DNA of 64,000 nt from Monosiga brevicollis MX1 (lineage: Eukaryota > Opisthokonta > Choanoflagellata > Craspedida > Salpingoecidae). Both the position numbers and the translations under genes were made by a program. This document shows, piece by piece, positions 28,701 to 41,175 of the stretch (positions are counted from its first letter, which is position 1; every line of letters starts with the position of its first letter). The DNA is taken from assembly GCF_000002865.3 (NCBI RefSeq), contig NW_001865041.1, forward strand, positions 454,421 through 518,420, read 5' to 3'. The notes under the pieces were generated by a model, which had not been told where the DNA came from, did not search any database, and saw nothing but the letters and a program-made list of their open reading frames with translations.

Positions 28701-31190
28701 AAGAGGGGCATCTGCCAAAGGTGCCCGCGCGTGGCGAGAACAATGCAAGGTGTAGTAGACTCGGTTTCCTGGATGGCAATGCCTTGCACGGGGCTGTCTA
28801 GCTGAATCGTGGCAAGTAGGGAGTTGCGGCTGACACACCAAAGCTTGAGGATCCCTGCATCCTCTGCAGTCACCATGAGATCAAGGTGGGGGTTGAGGTC
28901 AAGGCCAATCACACGTGAATCGTGATCGTCTAGGACGTGGTGCGAGATTGTGGTGTCCTGGGCTACATCAAGGACGCTGACGACGTGACGAGCAGTTTCT
29001 TCATGCCGTGCGCACGTGATGAGGTGCGGGTAGTGCAGAACCTGTCGGTAGATGCGATCCAAGAGAAAGACGACTCGGAGCTGGGTCACGGTTATGTAAG
29101 GGTGTGCTGCCCATTCCTCCGTCGCCTCAAAGTTGGCGTCAGGTGAAAGAGGCGGTATTGCCATTGGCGTGAGTGCCCAGAGCACCAAAGCTCCTTCTGC
29201 ATCATATGATGCGACGTGCCAAGGTAGAGAGGCTGGTGGTGCTGTACCCTGAAAGCGCACGGGCGGAGGCTGAGATACGTCGGCAGTTACGGCCACAAGC
29301 CCCGCTGCGTGAATGGCTGGAAAGGCTTCCACCAGGCGTTGGGTGCGCAGGTCGATGAGGCGCAAGTGGCCATCCTCAGACCCGACGAGAACGCCAGCGT
29401 GGATGTTAGGGGGCGGCGCCTGCTCGGTACGCCAAGTGCGCCAAGCTTCTGTCATGGGGTAGCGAGGCTGAACAGCACGACCAAAGCCTGCGCGCCAGCT
29501 CCGGGGGTCAGGGGTTTCGGGCAACGGGTGTTGGCGTGCTAATTCAAGTGTGGCGATGCATGTCGCGCCGTTTGGCGGAAGAGACGGGGCCCAAAGGCAG
29601 TCGGGCTGCAAGGCTTCGAGCTCATCGGCGCCCTTTTGAGTCGAATAGAAGCGGATTTGCCCTGACGTGGAGCAAAAGCACCACAGGTCCTGAGAGTCAA
29701 GCAGGCTGATGCTGCGGGTCGGACCCAAAAAAGGCATGCGCTCTGTCTCAAGCAGGCATGCTTGATCTTGGGCGTCAAGAACAATGGCCTGCTGCCGATG
29801 TGTCAGGGTGCAGAGATGGGCTTCATCGGGCGCGCACCAGCGGCGTGCCAAGCTAGTAATCTATCAAAGCGTGGCAGCAAAGAAGCCGTGAAATAAGAGA
29901 CCTGGGTAGGCAGCATTGAAGCAAGGAAAGGCATGGCCACGTAAAACACCAAGCTGCCCTTCGCCGTGCCTGGCTTCCTCATATCCTTTTGCCAAAACGA
30001 GGGCAAGGGCTAGGATCGGGACTCAAGCGCTCCATGCAGGGGAGGAGCGTGGGGAAGAAGCTTACCCGCTCAAACATGAGGCTATAAAGGCGATAGAGAA
30101 TGTTGAGGCGAAACATGTGGGAGGTGTTGGTGCCAAGCAAGAGTAAAAGGCTCGGGTGGTGGGGCAGGGGATAGAGCGCTTTGGGCTGCTCGGGGAGCTG
30201 GCGCTGAAGGATGCAATCTTGGCAGTGGTAGTGCCAGACTGTCAGGGTGGCATCCTCGGCTAGGGCAAGGATGGCACTGGGAAGGAGGCGGTGTTCGTAG
30301 ATGGCTACGATGGGGGCCGTGGTACTGACCCAAGTCGCCAAGCGCGACCAGTTGTTCATGTTAATGACAGCAATGGCACCGCGACGCGAGGCTACGAGCA
30401 GCACGTGCTCCTTGAGATCCGGATAGATGCAAGAGAGATCGGCGTCAAAGATGTCGTTGATGGCGGCGACGGATTCGCCGCTGAGGCAGCGGTGAATGGC
30501 TACGCAGTTGCCAATAGCGACGTAGAGGCGCTGATGCGTTTCTTCATCGGAGTCAAGCACGAGGTGGCGCAGGGGCTTATCAGGACTGCCTTCGCATTGC
30601 GGTCGATAGGCGGTACGAAATTCCAGATGACGTCCACGACGGAAAGCCAGGCGATGGAGCTCTTGATTGCCACAAAGAATAATTTCAAGGGCACCTGTCG
30701 GGTGAGCAATGGCATGCACGGGCTCGGGGCTCTCGAGTTCATCCAAGACCTCAAACTCGGAAGTCAGGAGGCCTAGGCGGCGTCCTCCTTGTCTCCAGCT
30801 GAGGTAGAGCTGCAGACTTTCGAGGTAGTGCAGGCGATTGGTGTCGGCAGGGAGCTGGCGTTGGCTCACCCCGGGATGATCTGTGGGCAACAAGAGGGCA
30901 GGGGAGTGGGCTTGCTGGAGCACCTCGTCAGACCGAGGGCCATCCGCACGAAAAGGAAGGAGTGCGTCGCCTCGCCAAACGGTCAAGCGGCCACTCTGAT
31001 GCACGGCTAGCCAGCGTGCATCGACGTTGGGTAGCGGAAGCCATTGGCTGATGGGGTCCTGTGAGGTATGGGTCGGGACTGGCAGCTCACGCGGGGCACG
31101 CTTTAAGGCCTCCGGGTCATGAGGTGTCGAGGAAGACCCATAAGGACCTCCCATGTACAGGATGCCATGGACGTGGCGTTCGGTCGCCAT
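25718..31190 (-). CDS. Large WD-repeat protein (WDR87/WDR97-like candidate)
   Basis: Multi-exon gene for a protein of more than 1,400 residues. Exon 1 starts at ATG 31190 and runs to about 30072 (ending LYRLYSLMFER). It joins in phase to an exon starting about 29861 (ITSLARRWCAPDEAHLC), which runs to about 28170. The first 900 residues read as WD40-type beta-propellers: repeated hydrophobic strands with GH/LW-like ends, for example ALAEDATLTVWHYHC and SRVIGLDLNPHLDLMVTAED followed by LKLWCVSRNSLLATIQL. A helical charged segment follows (QRVASQTRRLLDRERDLVD), then exons with WIPNSAVWILMKRWGVVPEE, an acidic/Arg-rich linker (SSSEEDEEEEESPRRRRRRR), RYLSQFREKHWFKFRYP, and helical repeats (LADELARALLTAYLCSLPEE; AIDVLRYFIVQNTE). 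Human WDR97/WDR87 share the propeller-plus-helical layout, but I cannot assign orthology. The 3' end at 25718 is tentative, and a split into two genes near 27700 cannot be excluded. Confidence 0.65.
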
Positions 31191-32619
31191 GGTCAGAGCA
31201 CAGGTCGAGGCTTGGCTCCCAGTTTGCTCAAGGGCTGACGGGATTTAGGGTGGCGGGCAAGCCCCGCAGCCCCAAGCCTGAAAGCAGTTTAGTGGATTTG
31301 CATGACTGCCAGTGGAGGACCTTAGACCACCGGAGGGAAGGAGAGGGGGGGAGGCAAGCTCGGACAGGCTCGAAGACGGGCTTGATCGCGTTCTGTGTGG
31401 CGGCACATCAACGCGCAACAGCCTTGTTTCATGCAGCTCGGCGATTGAGCGGAGCTAAGAGCCGAGCTGAGCGCGGAGTTTTTTTTGCCCAGAATTTTGG
31501 TTGATAGGCGATAACAGTTCACAACCACTGTTTCTGAGATTGGCTGACAACTGACGAAAACAGTGAGAGTTTAGTGTCCTCCTTGGTTCCTTGATTCTTG
31601 TCCATGCAGCGCAACATGAAGAGCGCAAACCGTCTTGATCGAGACGGGGTCCAGCCCTGGTAAGCACACGCATCGGCAGCCATGGTCCCATGCTTCTGTG
31701 ATTCACGATCCCAGAGGGGCTGCGATATGCACGGCAGGGTATGTGCGGTGCCAAAGCACACAATGCCATGAGGAAGGAGTAACGGTCGCAAGCAGTCCTG
31801 CTGACAAGAAATCACCAAGTTAGGGTTTCCGATGTCAGCTCTCTCTCACCCAGCTTGCTCTGGTGTCGTCAACCTGTCGTCAGATGCTACTTTCTCCAGG
31901 AAACTGGCAAAACTGTCAGGGCTGGGAGGCGAGAAGGGTCCACCTCTGGACAACAAGGCCGAACCTTACCCAGCCCTCGTGTCCTTCTGTGTCTACATTG
32001 GAGAGACATCAACCGGACTGGACCGGATCCCTGGCGCTGCCCTTTGAAATCCCTGCTCGTGAGCTTGCATACCCTGGCCCCTTTGTCTTACATGATCAAG
32101 TTAGGCGCATGTGTTTCCGTTCTGTACATCCGGATGTAAGCCTCGCCCTTCTTGTGTACAGTATATGTGTGTGTGCGTGTGTGATTTCCTTTTTGTTCCT
32201 TTTGTTTCCTGATTTCCTCCAGGAATGGTGTGTTCGTTGTGATGATGTTATGTGATGGATGTCCACCTTTGCTCCAAAGTCAAAGTCACAAGCAAGAGCT
32301 AACTTGTCTCTCTCCCGGCTCCGCGCCGTTCGACCAACTGCGACCCGCCCGCGATCGTTGGGCTGTACCAAGCCCCTCAGCCAACTCAAGCCTGCACCCC
32401 CTTCCTCCCTTCTTATCACCTCACCTTCTTGAGTCCCCGCCGTCGACACACCCGGCTGAACCTGACCCAAAACCGTCATTTTTCCACAGCCACCCCGCTA
32501 GCGTCAAAGAGTCTCACGTGGCCCACGTCTTTGTTTGAGCCATCCACTCCCTCTATTCCCCCTTTGTTCCTTTCCTTCCCCTTCCTCTTCCCCTTCCTTT
32601 TTTCCTTTTTTCCTTTCTT

Positions 32620-32671
<52 letters not shown>

Positions 32672-32949
32672 GCTTGTGATAGATTTCCGTTGTGATAGAT
32701 TTCCGTGCCATCGAAACCCAACGTGTGTCTCACTTTCAAACACACCCACAAAGACATTTTTCTCCACCTCCTCCTCCTCGTTTCCTTCTGCTTCTTCGAT
32801 TTTCTGTGGCTGCCCGCCCTGCTGCTGCTGCTGCGCTCGGTGTGGGGAGGGAGTTGGATCGCAGACGTTGCCGGTTGTCCTGATCGTACAATTGCAACGC
32901 CGTTTGGGTCGAATTTTGTGGCTGCCTTTGAGCAGACAAAGTCACAAGC
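31191..32949. other. Divergent intergenic region WD-repeat/OvoA
   Basis: About 1.76 kb, the longest intergenic stretch except the DLG/PCCA region. It includes a pyrimidine-rich segment from 32400 to 32670 ending in a CT microsatellite, and short TG-rich patches near 32160-32185. No family-like coding sequence is seen on either strand; a long antisense frame continues from the OvoA gene into it and is treated as a shadow. Confidence 0.5.
32626..32667. repeat. (CT)n microsatellite upstream of OvoA
   Basis: CT run of about 42 bp within a longer pyrimidine tract, about 280 bp before the OvoA ATG. It probably lies in the promoter or 5' UTR. Confidence 0.9.
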
Positions 32950-35600
32950 ATGATTGTGACGGCCCTGCGCCTGACGGCGCGTCGCTGTCTGAGCACGACC
33001 ACCCCTGCACTCAGCGGTGCGCTGAAAGCTGCCGCCGCTGCCAAACAAGGTCATCAGGCTGTTGTTGAATCGTGGAACGTCAATTGCAATGGCGCCACCG
33101 ACTATCTTGTCGGGCCTCGCCCCGAGCAGTGGTGGACGGGCAAACCTCCAGTTTATGGCGTGTGCCCCGGCGTAGACGAGGACAACGTCATCCGGGCCCT
33201 GGCCCAGCCCAACCTGGCCACCGTCACCCGCCAACAGCTGCGCGATTACTTTGACAACACCTGGACCATGACCGAGGTTCTGTTTGAGGGCCTTCAGACC
33301 GAGGAACCCTTTTACCGCCCTCCTTACCACAACCTGCGTCACCCCAAGATCTTCTACTACGCCCACCCCGCTTCCGTGTACGTGAACAAGTTTCGTGTGG
33401 CCGGCCTCATCTCCGCCCCCATCAACGAGTACTATGAGCACATCTTTGAGACTGGCGTCGACGAAATGCTCTGGGACGACTTGAGCAAGAACGACATGCT
33501 CTGGCCCACCGTCGAAGAAGTGCGCCAGTACCGCCAGGAAGTTTACGACATGATTGTCGATGCCATTGAGAACCATCCTGCCTTTGACACCATCAGCCAA
33601 CTCGAAGCTTCCCCCTTCTGGGCCCTTGTCATGGGCACCGAGCACGAGAAGATTCATCTGGAGACCTCGAGCGTCCTCATGCGCGAACTTCCCCTCTCCC
33701 TCCTGCGCCGCCCGGATAACTTTCCGCCCCTGCACCCGAGCCACCAAAGCGCCCCAGCCCCTAACGTCTTGGTCAAGGAAGGCGAGCACTACCCGGAGAA
33801 TGAGTTTCTGCCCGTGGACGCCGGTCTTGTCACTCTGGGCAAGCCCCGTGACTTTCCCTCCTACGGCTGGGACAACGAGTATGGTGAGAAGCAGATGCAT
33901 GTCAAGTCTTTCCATGCCACCAAGTACCTGATTTCCAACGGTGAATTCCTCGAGTTTGTCAAGAGGTGCGATCTGCTTCGTCTTGCTTGCCTTGGGCCCT
34001 TGCTCTCTCTTTCTCTCTGTCTCTCTCCTCTTCTCGCCTCTTCTCCCCTCATCTCTCTGCAAATGCCCGCCTTCAATGCTTGCGTAGCGGTGGTTACTTG
34101 GACGAGAGCGTGTGGGAGCCCGAAGGATGGAAGTGGCGCTGCTTCCGCAACGTCAAATGGCCCACTTTCTGGGTTAGCACCGGTCCTGCCGGTCTACACC
34201 AGTACCGCCTCCGTGCCATTTTTGAGGAGATTGACATGCCCTGGGACTGGCCCGTCAACGTCAACCTTCACGAGGCCAAGGCCTTTGCCAACTGGCGTTC
34301 GCGCAAGGCTGGTCTCACTGGCGAAAACAAGTATCGTCTCATGACTGAGGCTGAACACCATCGCATCCGTGACCAGTCCATGACCCAGACTAGCCTCGGC
34401 GTTGACCGTGATCCCAGCATGGTGGCTGACGGCCGTGCCATGCCCGAACAATTTGGCATGAACCTCAACCTCGCCTATGGCTCGGAGAGCCCCGTCGACG
34501 GACTCAAGCCCGCCAGCTCGGGCTTCCATGACGTCTTTGGAAATGTCTGGCAATGGCATGAGGATCACATGAGCGCCTTGCCTGGCTTCCGCGTCCACCC
34601 TTACTACAATGACTTTACCCTCCCCTGCTTTGATGGCGAGCACAACCTGATTCTTGGTGGCTCCTACATGTCCTGCGGTGATGAGGCCTCGATGTTTGCC
34701 CGCTTCCACTTCCGGCCCCACTTCTTCCAACACTCTGGCTTCCGTCTCGTCGAGCCCAACCGCCACGAACCCCAGCTTGTGACCTCGTGCATGGACAACC
34801 AAGGCCCCTTTGTCGGTCAAAACCCCTTCCGCAGCTCCAACAAGGATGAGACAGAGCGCAAGTACGCCGCCGACGAGGTCGTCCGGCAATACATCCATCT
34901 CCACTACGGCTCTGGCGATGAACTTCCCGCTGAGGCCCGCGCTTATCCCACTCGCGTTGCCAATGCCCTGTTCAAGCATCTTGGCCAGAACGACCAGGCA
35001 CAGCGCGCTCTTGACATTGGCTGCAACGTCGGCGGCGTCGCCTTTGCCTTGGCTGAGCGCTTTCCAGAGGTTCTGGGCTATGACATTAATAGCAATGCCA
35101 TTGAGACAGCGCAAGAAATCCAGGAGACTGGCAGCTTGCAGTCGTACGTGCGTGAGGAAGGTGATATCAAGATGCACTTCACCGCCACGCCCAGCCACCA
35201 GAGCAGCCGCGTGTCCTTCAAGCATGGTGATGCCCTTTGCCTACCACCTGACCTTGGCAACTTTGATGCCGTGGTGGTAGCCAACGTTCTGGACCGCCTC
35301 TCCAGCCCAGGCAGCTTGCTGGGTCGCCTGGGAGGCGCGCGTGGCCTCGTCAAGCCCGGTGGCCTCCTCTTTGTCTCCTCCCCCTTCTCTTGGATGGAAC
35401 GCTACACACCCAAGGATCTCTGGCTGGGTGGTCGCGAGACCTTCGATGGTGAGGTCAGCTCCATTGACACGCTGCATGCTTCCCTCAATGACAATTTCGA
35501 GCTGCTCGAGGTCATGGACATGCCCTTTATGCTCCGTGAGCATGCCCGCAAGTTTGAGTACGTCAAGGCCTATGCCACGGTCTGGCGGCATCGCGTCTAA
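32950..35600 (+). CDS. ovoA: Ovothiol synthase OvoA (5-histidylcysteine sulfoxide synthase / methyltransferase)
   Basis: Bifunctional enzyme of ovothiol synthesis: an iron(II)-dependent sulfoxide synthase that couples cysteine to C5 of histidine, fused to a SAM methyltransferase that methylates the mercaptohistidine. Two exons, 32950-33965 and 34088-35600, close in phase and give 842 residues, a normal full length. The N-terminal DinB-like domain holds the iron motif HEKIHLE (His232, His236). The FGE-sulfatase-like domain follows (GGYLDESVWEPEGWKWR; SSGFHDVFGNVWQWHED; LILGGSYMSCGDEASMFARF). The C-terminal methyltransferase shows ALDIGCNVGGVAFALAERFP as SAM-binding motif I. The first 30 residues (MIVTALRLTARRCLSTTTPA) are basic and Ser/Thr-rich, like a mitochondrial presequence; this is inference. 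It is divergent from the WD-repeat gene and convergent with PRPF6. Confidence 0.96.
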
Positions 35601-36236
35601 GGCGCCAATTTGAAGAGCATCGTCCCTTTCTTATCAGTCTGCTCTGTCTGATTTTCCCGCGGGTTTTTCCACAACCTCTTTTCTTCTTCTTCTTCGTCTG
35701 CTTTTCTTCCCTTCCCGTCTTTGCTTTTAGTTGTTTGTCATTCTTTTGTTTGTTGTCTCTTGATTAGCCAAACCCGATGTCCATGCTTACGGCTCTTTTT
35801 GTTTCTCTGCCTTATTTTGCTTGAGTTTCCTCTGCAACTTTGGCCCTCAAGCCTGGCTACGCAGCCAAATGGTTTGTGGCTCCTTGTTGTGTGCCTTTGG
35901 ATTCACACCACTTCATTCTACGTGCGGTGTCGAATCTTGCCTTTCGACCAATCTGTTTGATCTTGTCTGTTTCCTCCCCGTGCACATGCCCTTGGCTCCT
36001 GCCGGAGTGGAGAGCCCACGCATGTGCGCTCGTGTTCTTTCCTCAACCCGCTTTTTAATTCATCCTCTTTGATCTGGATCCTACTTTTCGGAGCCTTTTT
36101 TCCGATGAAAACTTTTCATTCATCCATCAATTTTCGGAGCGCTCCGCTCCGAAATTCCCACCCTTGTTGTTTCTGTCGCCCCAAGTGTTCTGGTACAAAG
36201 TCGCTCCATGCCGTGAAAGTGAAAGGCAGTCGTCAT
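35601..36236. other. Convergent 3' region OvoA/PRPF6
   Basis: About 640 bp of T-rich DNA between two facing stop codons, read as 3' untranslated sequence of both genes. Open frames here show no motif. Confidence 0.5.
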
Positions 36237-39200
36237 TTACTTGAAGGTAATGTCCATGTGCTTGGCCACCAGGACCAGCAAGTCTTTGCCACGCAGGCGC
36301 CAATTGCGCGGGTCCTAGACAAGAGAGGGGGAGAGAGAGAGATACGTTGGTCAACAGGATCCTTCGACGGCTGAAAACGGAAAGTTGTGTGTCTCCAGTG
36401 CACAGTGGTTCATACAACAGAGGAAACAACACCAACTTTCCGGGATAACGTTCATGCGCGCATGCTTACCTTGGCAACGCGTTGCCAAACTTCGCCGTGG
36501 CGTGGCTCTTCGTTCAGGCAGTGCTTGACCACTTCCTCCTGCTGTTCCTCTGTACCATACTGTAACTCAAACTTGTAATAGGCAGCCCAGCCATCACCGT
36601 AGTCCGGATCAAGCTTTACAGCGCTGTTCAGCCAGCGCCGTGCCTTGGCAATCTTACGATCCGAGAGGAACATCTTGGCCAGCGCCACCAAAACCTCAGG
36701 GCTGTTGCCACATTTTTTCGATGCGTCCAAGGACTTGGTGCGGCGACCAGCCTTGGGTTGCATGGCAATCGATTCAGCCCACAGCTTGCCAGACAGCGGC
36801 ACGTCCTTTAGGTGCATCCCACAAATTGAGAGCATCGACGGGCCATGGTGCGTATTGGGAGACCGTCGGGACGACACAAGCGCATGAGAGAAGCCATGTT
36901 TTATACATAAAAAAATAAAAAAATAAAAATAAAAATAAAAACCGAGCCGTACCTGCATGGCTTTGGCTAAGACAGTCTCTGCCGCCTGGGGGTTGCCAGC
37001 CCGGCGCTCGACGCGCACAGAGTCAAGCCACAACAAATCGCTCTTGGGATTGTATGTACGACCGCGCTCCAACAGCGCTCGAGCGCGGGTGAAATTGCCT
37101 AAGCACACAAGCAACCGCAACGGCAAGGCAGACAGATTGAGCTTGAAGATGAGCCAAAATGCTGTCAACATCTTTAAGTCCAGCCTTCTTAAAGAAAAAA
37201 AAAATCGCTGCCCTACCTGTGCCTCAAATGGTAGGCACGATGAAAAAAAGAAAAAAAAAAAAAAAAAAAAAACAGCATCCAAACATACCTTGCGAAACCT
37301 CCAGCTCAGCGGCACAACGCCACACTTCCACATCCTTTGGAGTGGCCTTCAAACCCTCAGCAAAGGCTTGTCGTGCAGCTTCAATGTCTTTGCACTGCTC
37401 ATAGATTTGCCCCTTCATGAGGTAATACTTGAAGTAATCGGGGAAGCGCTGGATGGCACCATCCAAGAGGCTCAAGGCTTGTGGGATGTCATCCAGAACC
37501 CACTCGAGACGGGCAGACTTCATCCACACACGCGCTGTGCCGGCCTTGGCACGAGCGCGCTCCAAGAGTTTGCGAGCGCGCATGTACTCGTTGTTCTCAG
37601 ACTCAAGCTTGATGGCGGCCAACCAAATCTCTTCGCTGCCAGGATTGGCTTCGAAAGCAGCGGCCAGAATCTGACGGGACGTTCCAACGTCGCCGTGGTT
37701 CCATGCCGATTTGGCACCCATGAGCCAGAGCACCTCGGCCTGAGGGCAGTGGCGCACAGCTGCCTGGAGATGCTCCTCGAGAGAGACGCGGGTACCGTGC
37801 TCCTTCTCGAAAAAAGCCGCCTCAAGCCACAGCTCATCATCAACCTTGTAGACGGCAAGTGCTTGTGCGTAAACGGCACGGGCACAATTAAAGGCTTCGT
37901 GGTTGACAAAATTCTTGGCATCATCAATCCAAGTTTCCTTTCGATCCTCGTCCTCGATGCCGTAGCCAATGACGGCTCGCACAATCGCCTGGGCAGTGAT
38001 TGGACTGCCTGCTAGATCACAACGCTGGGCCTCCTCAAGCCAGTGGTCGCTATTACAAAAATAAAATCAAAATGAAAAAGAAAGCACCGATTCCCCAAAC
38101 ACCAATGCTTCGGTGAGCCGACGAAGTGAGCTGGATAGATATCCTGAAGCTGGGAAGGCGCGTGACATACCGGTTGATTTCGACGCCGTTGGCTTGCAAC
38201 GACTTGATACCCGTAGCTACAACGCGCTCAACATTCTCAAACTTCTTGGCAGTTTCCTCCAGCCGCGCGGCCGCAATCCAAATTTGACGGTCGGTCGGCA
38301 CAGCCTTGCGAGCCTTGTTCAAGACCTTACGTGCATTGTCATAGGTTTCCAGGTGGGCAAGCGCCAGCCAGAGCTCTGTTGAGGTTGGGCAGCATTCCAC
38401 GGCGCGCCCAAGAAGGATGCAGGCATCTTCGGGGGACTCAAGTTCCACGGCTGCCTTCCACAGCTTCACCGAGTCCGGGATGGTCTCCAGCGCTGACAAG
38501 GCAGTATCAGAGCATTGAGACCTCGCCACGAAAGACTGCACCAGCAAGCCACGGGCCGAGGGACGGGTGGAGGTAGGTGCACATACCCTTGCGCATGACG
38601 CGACGTTGGGCTTTGTGGTCCTGTTCAAGCTCGGCGGCCTTGATCCAGAGCTTAATAGATGAAGGAAGCTCGCGCACGCCTTGGGCCACGACTGCTTTGG
38701 CATTTTGTGGCGGCTGCAAACGAACAGCCTCGAGCCACACGTCCTCGTTTTTGGGGCAATGCTCGCAACCCTTGAAGATCATGTTGCGCGCTGCCTGGAT
38801 GCGCCCGTCTTGCTCCTCTAGTTTAGCAGAGGCGATCCATGCTGGGCCTGTGACACAGGTCAGCCAATGGCCGGTCCAGCAGGGTGCGAGCATGGAGTTG
38901 ATTTGGTGAGGCAAGCCAAAGTACGTGCCACAGTGTGTGTGCGCAGGCAAGAGACAGTGATCAAGACATGAGGAGGGTACCGTTGTTGGGGTTGGCCTTG
39001 CGCACCGCTGCCAGCAATTGCCGGCCCTTGGCAATGTCCCTACACCAGCAAACACATGCGTGAGATCAACACCGAGCAAGGGGCAGCAGGTAAACGCAGG
39101 CCTGGTGGCCCATCTCACGTACGCCACAGTTCCGGTGCCTTGGGGGTTGAGGCTGTTCATGTCAGTCAGGTAGCCCTTTGGATCCACAACGGTTTGTCCC

Positions 39201-40523
39201 GTAACAGAGTCGGAGACCTGATCCAGCTTGACTCCCATCATGGTGTTACGCGCACGGCCGATCTCGCCGAGATCGAGGTCACCTATGGGAGAAGTCGAGG
39301 GGAAAAAAAGGGGGGGGGGGGGGGGCGAGCAGAGAAGATGTCAGTCGGAATGAGGGTGATGACGGCGACTTGTTGCAGCAAGAAATTGACACGCACCGGC
39401 GTAGGATGGCATGAGTGTTTGCGAGCCAGGCATGGGGGTTTGCAGGCCGCCATATTTCTGTTGACGTGAGTCAATTTCTGTGTGACCGCCCGCCGTCTGC
39501 ATCAGCCAAGGGCAGGTGGGCAACAAAGGCGCGGTGTGAGCAGGTGCACGGCAGTGGCTAGACTGAAGCGTGGCGAGACCAGGGCATACCGCAGTGCCGA
39601 GCAGATTATCGGGCATGGGAGTGAAGCGTTCTCGCTTGGCACGCTTTGTTTTCTTGCCGATATCTGCAACCTCGGGCAGATTGGCCCACTGCTCGGTGCT
39701 CACTTCTGCCAGATCGCGCTAATGAGCACAATGTTGTGGGAGTGAGCACAAACCCCGTTTTAAAGCAGACATCAATCCAAGCAAAGGCAGGCATGATTGT
39801 CCCAGAATGACGTGGCGATTGAAGGAAGCGCGCACTTTGAGGTCGGAAAACTGCTGCTGAATTTTGGGTCGCTCTTTACGGAATTTGAGAAGTTCTTCTC
39901 GCTCTCGGCGCTCGCGATGCTCCTTGCGCCGCTCATCCAAACGCTGATCAATGGCGTCGTATACGGCATCAGCTTCTTTGTCATCAGCATCGTAGGCACC
40001 GCCGCTGAAAAGGCTGCCGCCATATCCGGAAAATTCGTCGTAGTTGGTGTCGTTTAAATTTTCTTCCTTTGGTACCGCATTGGCTTTGCTGCACACCGGC
40101 GCCGCACGGCTGTGAGTGGGATTGCGACAACCCGGCCCATTGTACACGTCCAGAAAAAAAAAAAAAGAAGAAGAAGAAGAAGAAGAGGATGAATAAAAAT
40201 GTGCACGGCCGTGGTATGACTTACTCTCCACCTGGGCGAGCTGGACCGATATCAGACCGGGTCATGAAACCAGAGGCACTGCGGGGGCACGCAGATTGAA
40301 AGAGATGAGGGTCCCACTGGTTGGCATGCACTGTGATGGGACCGAAAACTGTGCGACACAGGTGTGCGCCCTTCTTGGCGCTGTCCCTGATTTGTGCGCG
40401 CTGCCATGCTGGGGAGGTAATGCTCTTCTGTCAGCCATCGCAAGCCTCGTACCCACGACCAATACCGGCCACATAGCCGGGCGGGGCCTCCTTGCCCAGA
40501 AAATGGAGCTTGTCGCGCTCCAT
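36237..40523 (-). CDS. PRPF6: Pre-mRNA processing factor 6 (U4/U6.U5 tri-snRNP, HAT repeats)
   Basis: Tri-snRNP bridging protein of the spliceosome. The N terminus at ATG 40523 reads [20 protein letters not shown], then across introns [15 protein letters not shown] and [19 protein letters not shown], all diagnostic of PRPF6/Prp1. [12 protein letters not shown] and [19 protein letters not shown] follow. The rest is a long array of HAT/TPR-like helical repeats: [76 protein letters not shown] and [20 protein letters not shown]. The last exon ends [18 protein letters not shown] with stop at 36239-36237. At least ten exons. Introns carry homopolymers (A-rich near 37250-37272, G-run 39310-39325, A/GAA near 40146-40187). 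Length is close to the usual 900-950 residues. Exon edges were not all fixed. Confidence 0.93.
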
Positions 40524-40938
40524 GATGACGCAACTGGAGACGGGCGCCCTGTTCAATGAGCCACCGCCTACAAACAAAAGGTTGAGAAAAACACCACAAA
40601 CGCATCGCGAGTGAGAGGCAAGACGCACGACCAATGCTGTTCCAGTAGGTCAAGCACATGCGCCCCGCTGACATGGACAAGCTCCTCTCGCTCCCTCAGA
40701 GCCGAAAGTCCCTCGTACCTCGTCTAATTCAAACGACGCTTCTTCGTCGTACCCCTTCCCCGATCTTCTTTGTGGCGCTTTCCCAGCTGCCAACGCCGAT
40801 GCCAGTGTCAATCCCACTTCCACTGCCCCTTGCTGCCACCCGTCGCCGCCGTTTCGTGAGAGAGAACGTTCATCCGCGTTGACACAAAGACAAAGTGTGA
40901 CAACTGTTTTACTTTCGCTTACACTTTTCTTTTTTTTT

Positions 40939-40940
40939 TG

Positions 40941-40978
<38 letters not shown>
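40939..40978. repeat. CT-rich microsatellite in divergent region
   Basis: CTCTCT run interrupted by single T insertions, lying between the PRPF6 start (40523, minus) and the plus-strand ATG at 41176. It is part of the shared upstream region. Confidence 0.85.
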
Positions 40979-40985
<7 letters not shown>

Positions 40986-41175
40986 GCTCACTCCAGTATC
41001 ATTCATCGGCCTCGCAGAAGTGCGAGTCGAAATGGCGGCGGGCAAGACCGGCTTGGAAGACTGATCATGCTCGTGTGAGGCATGATGAGAGGCTCTCCCC
41101 GGGGAGTGGGGAGGATGGATCGGGTCACAACTGCATGACTGCTGATGCTTGCTGCACCGCCACAAACCGACAAGG

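Noticed and set aside
32476-34062. Long minus-strand frame of 528 codons opposite OvoA
   Set aside because: It is the antisense shadow of a GC-rich coding exon and continues into a CT/GA repeat; the plus strand has clear OvoA motifs.
34194-35225. 343-codon minus-strand frame opposite OvoA exon 2
   Set aside because: Antisense shadow produced by codon bias; no domain recognised.
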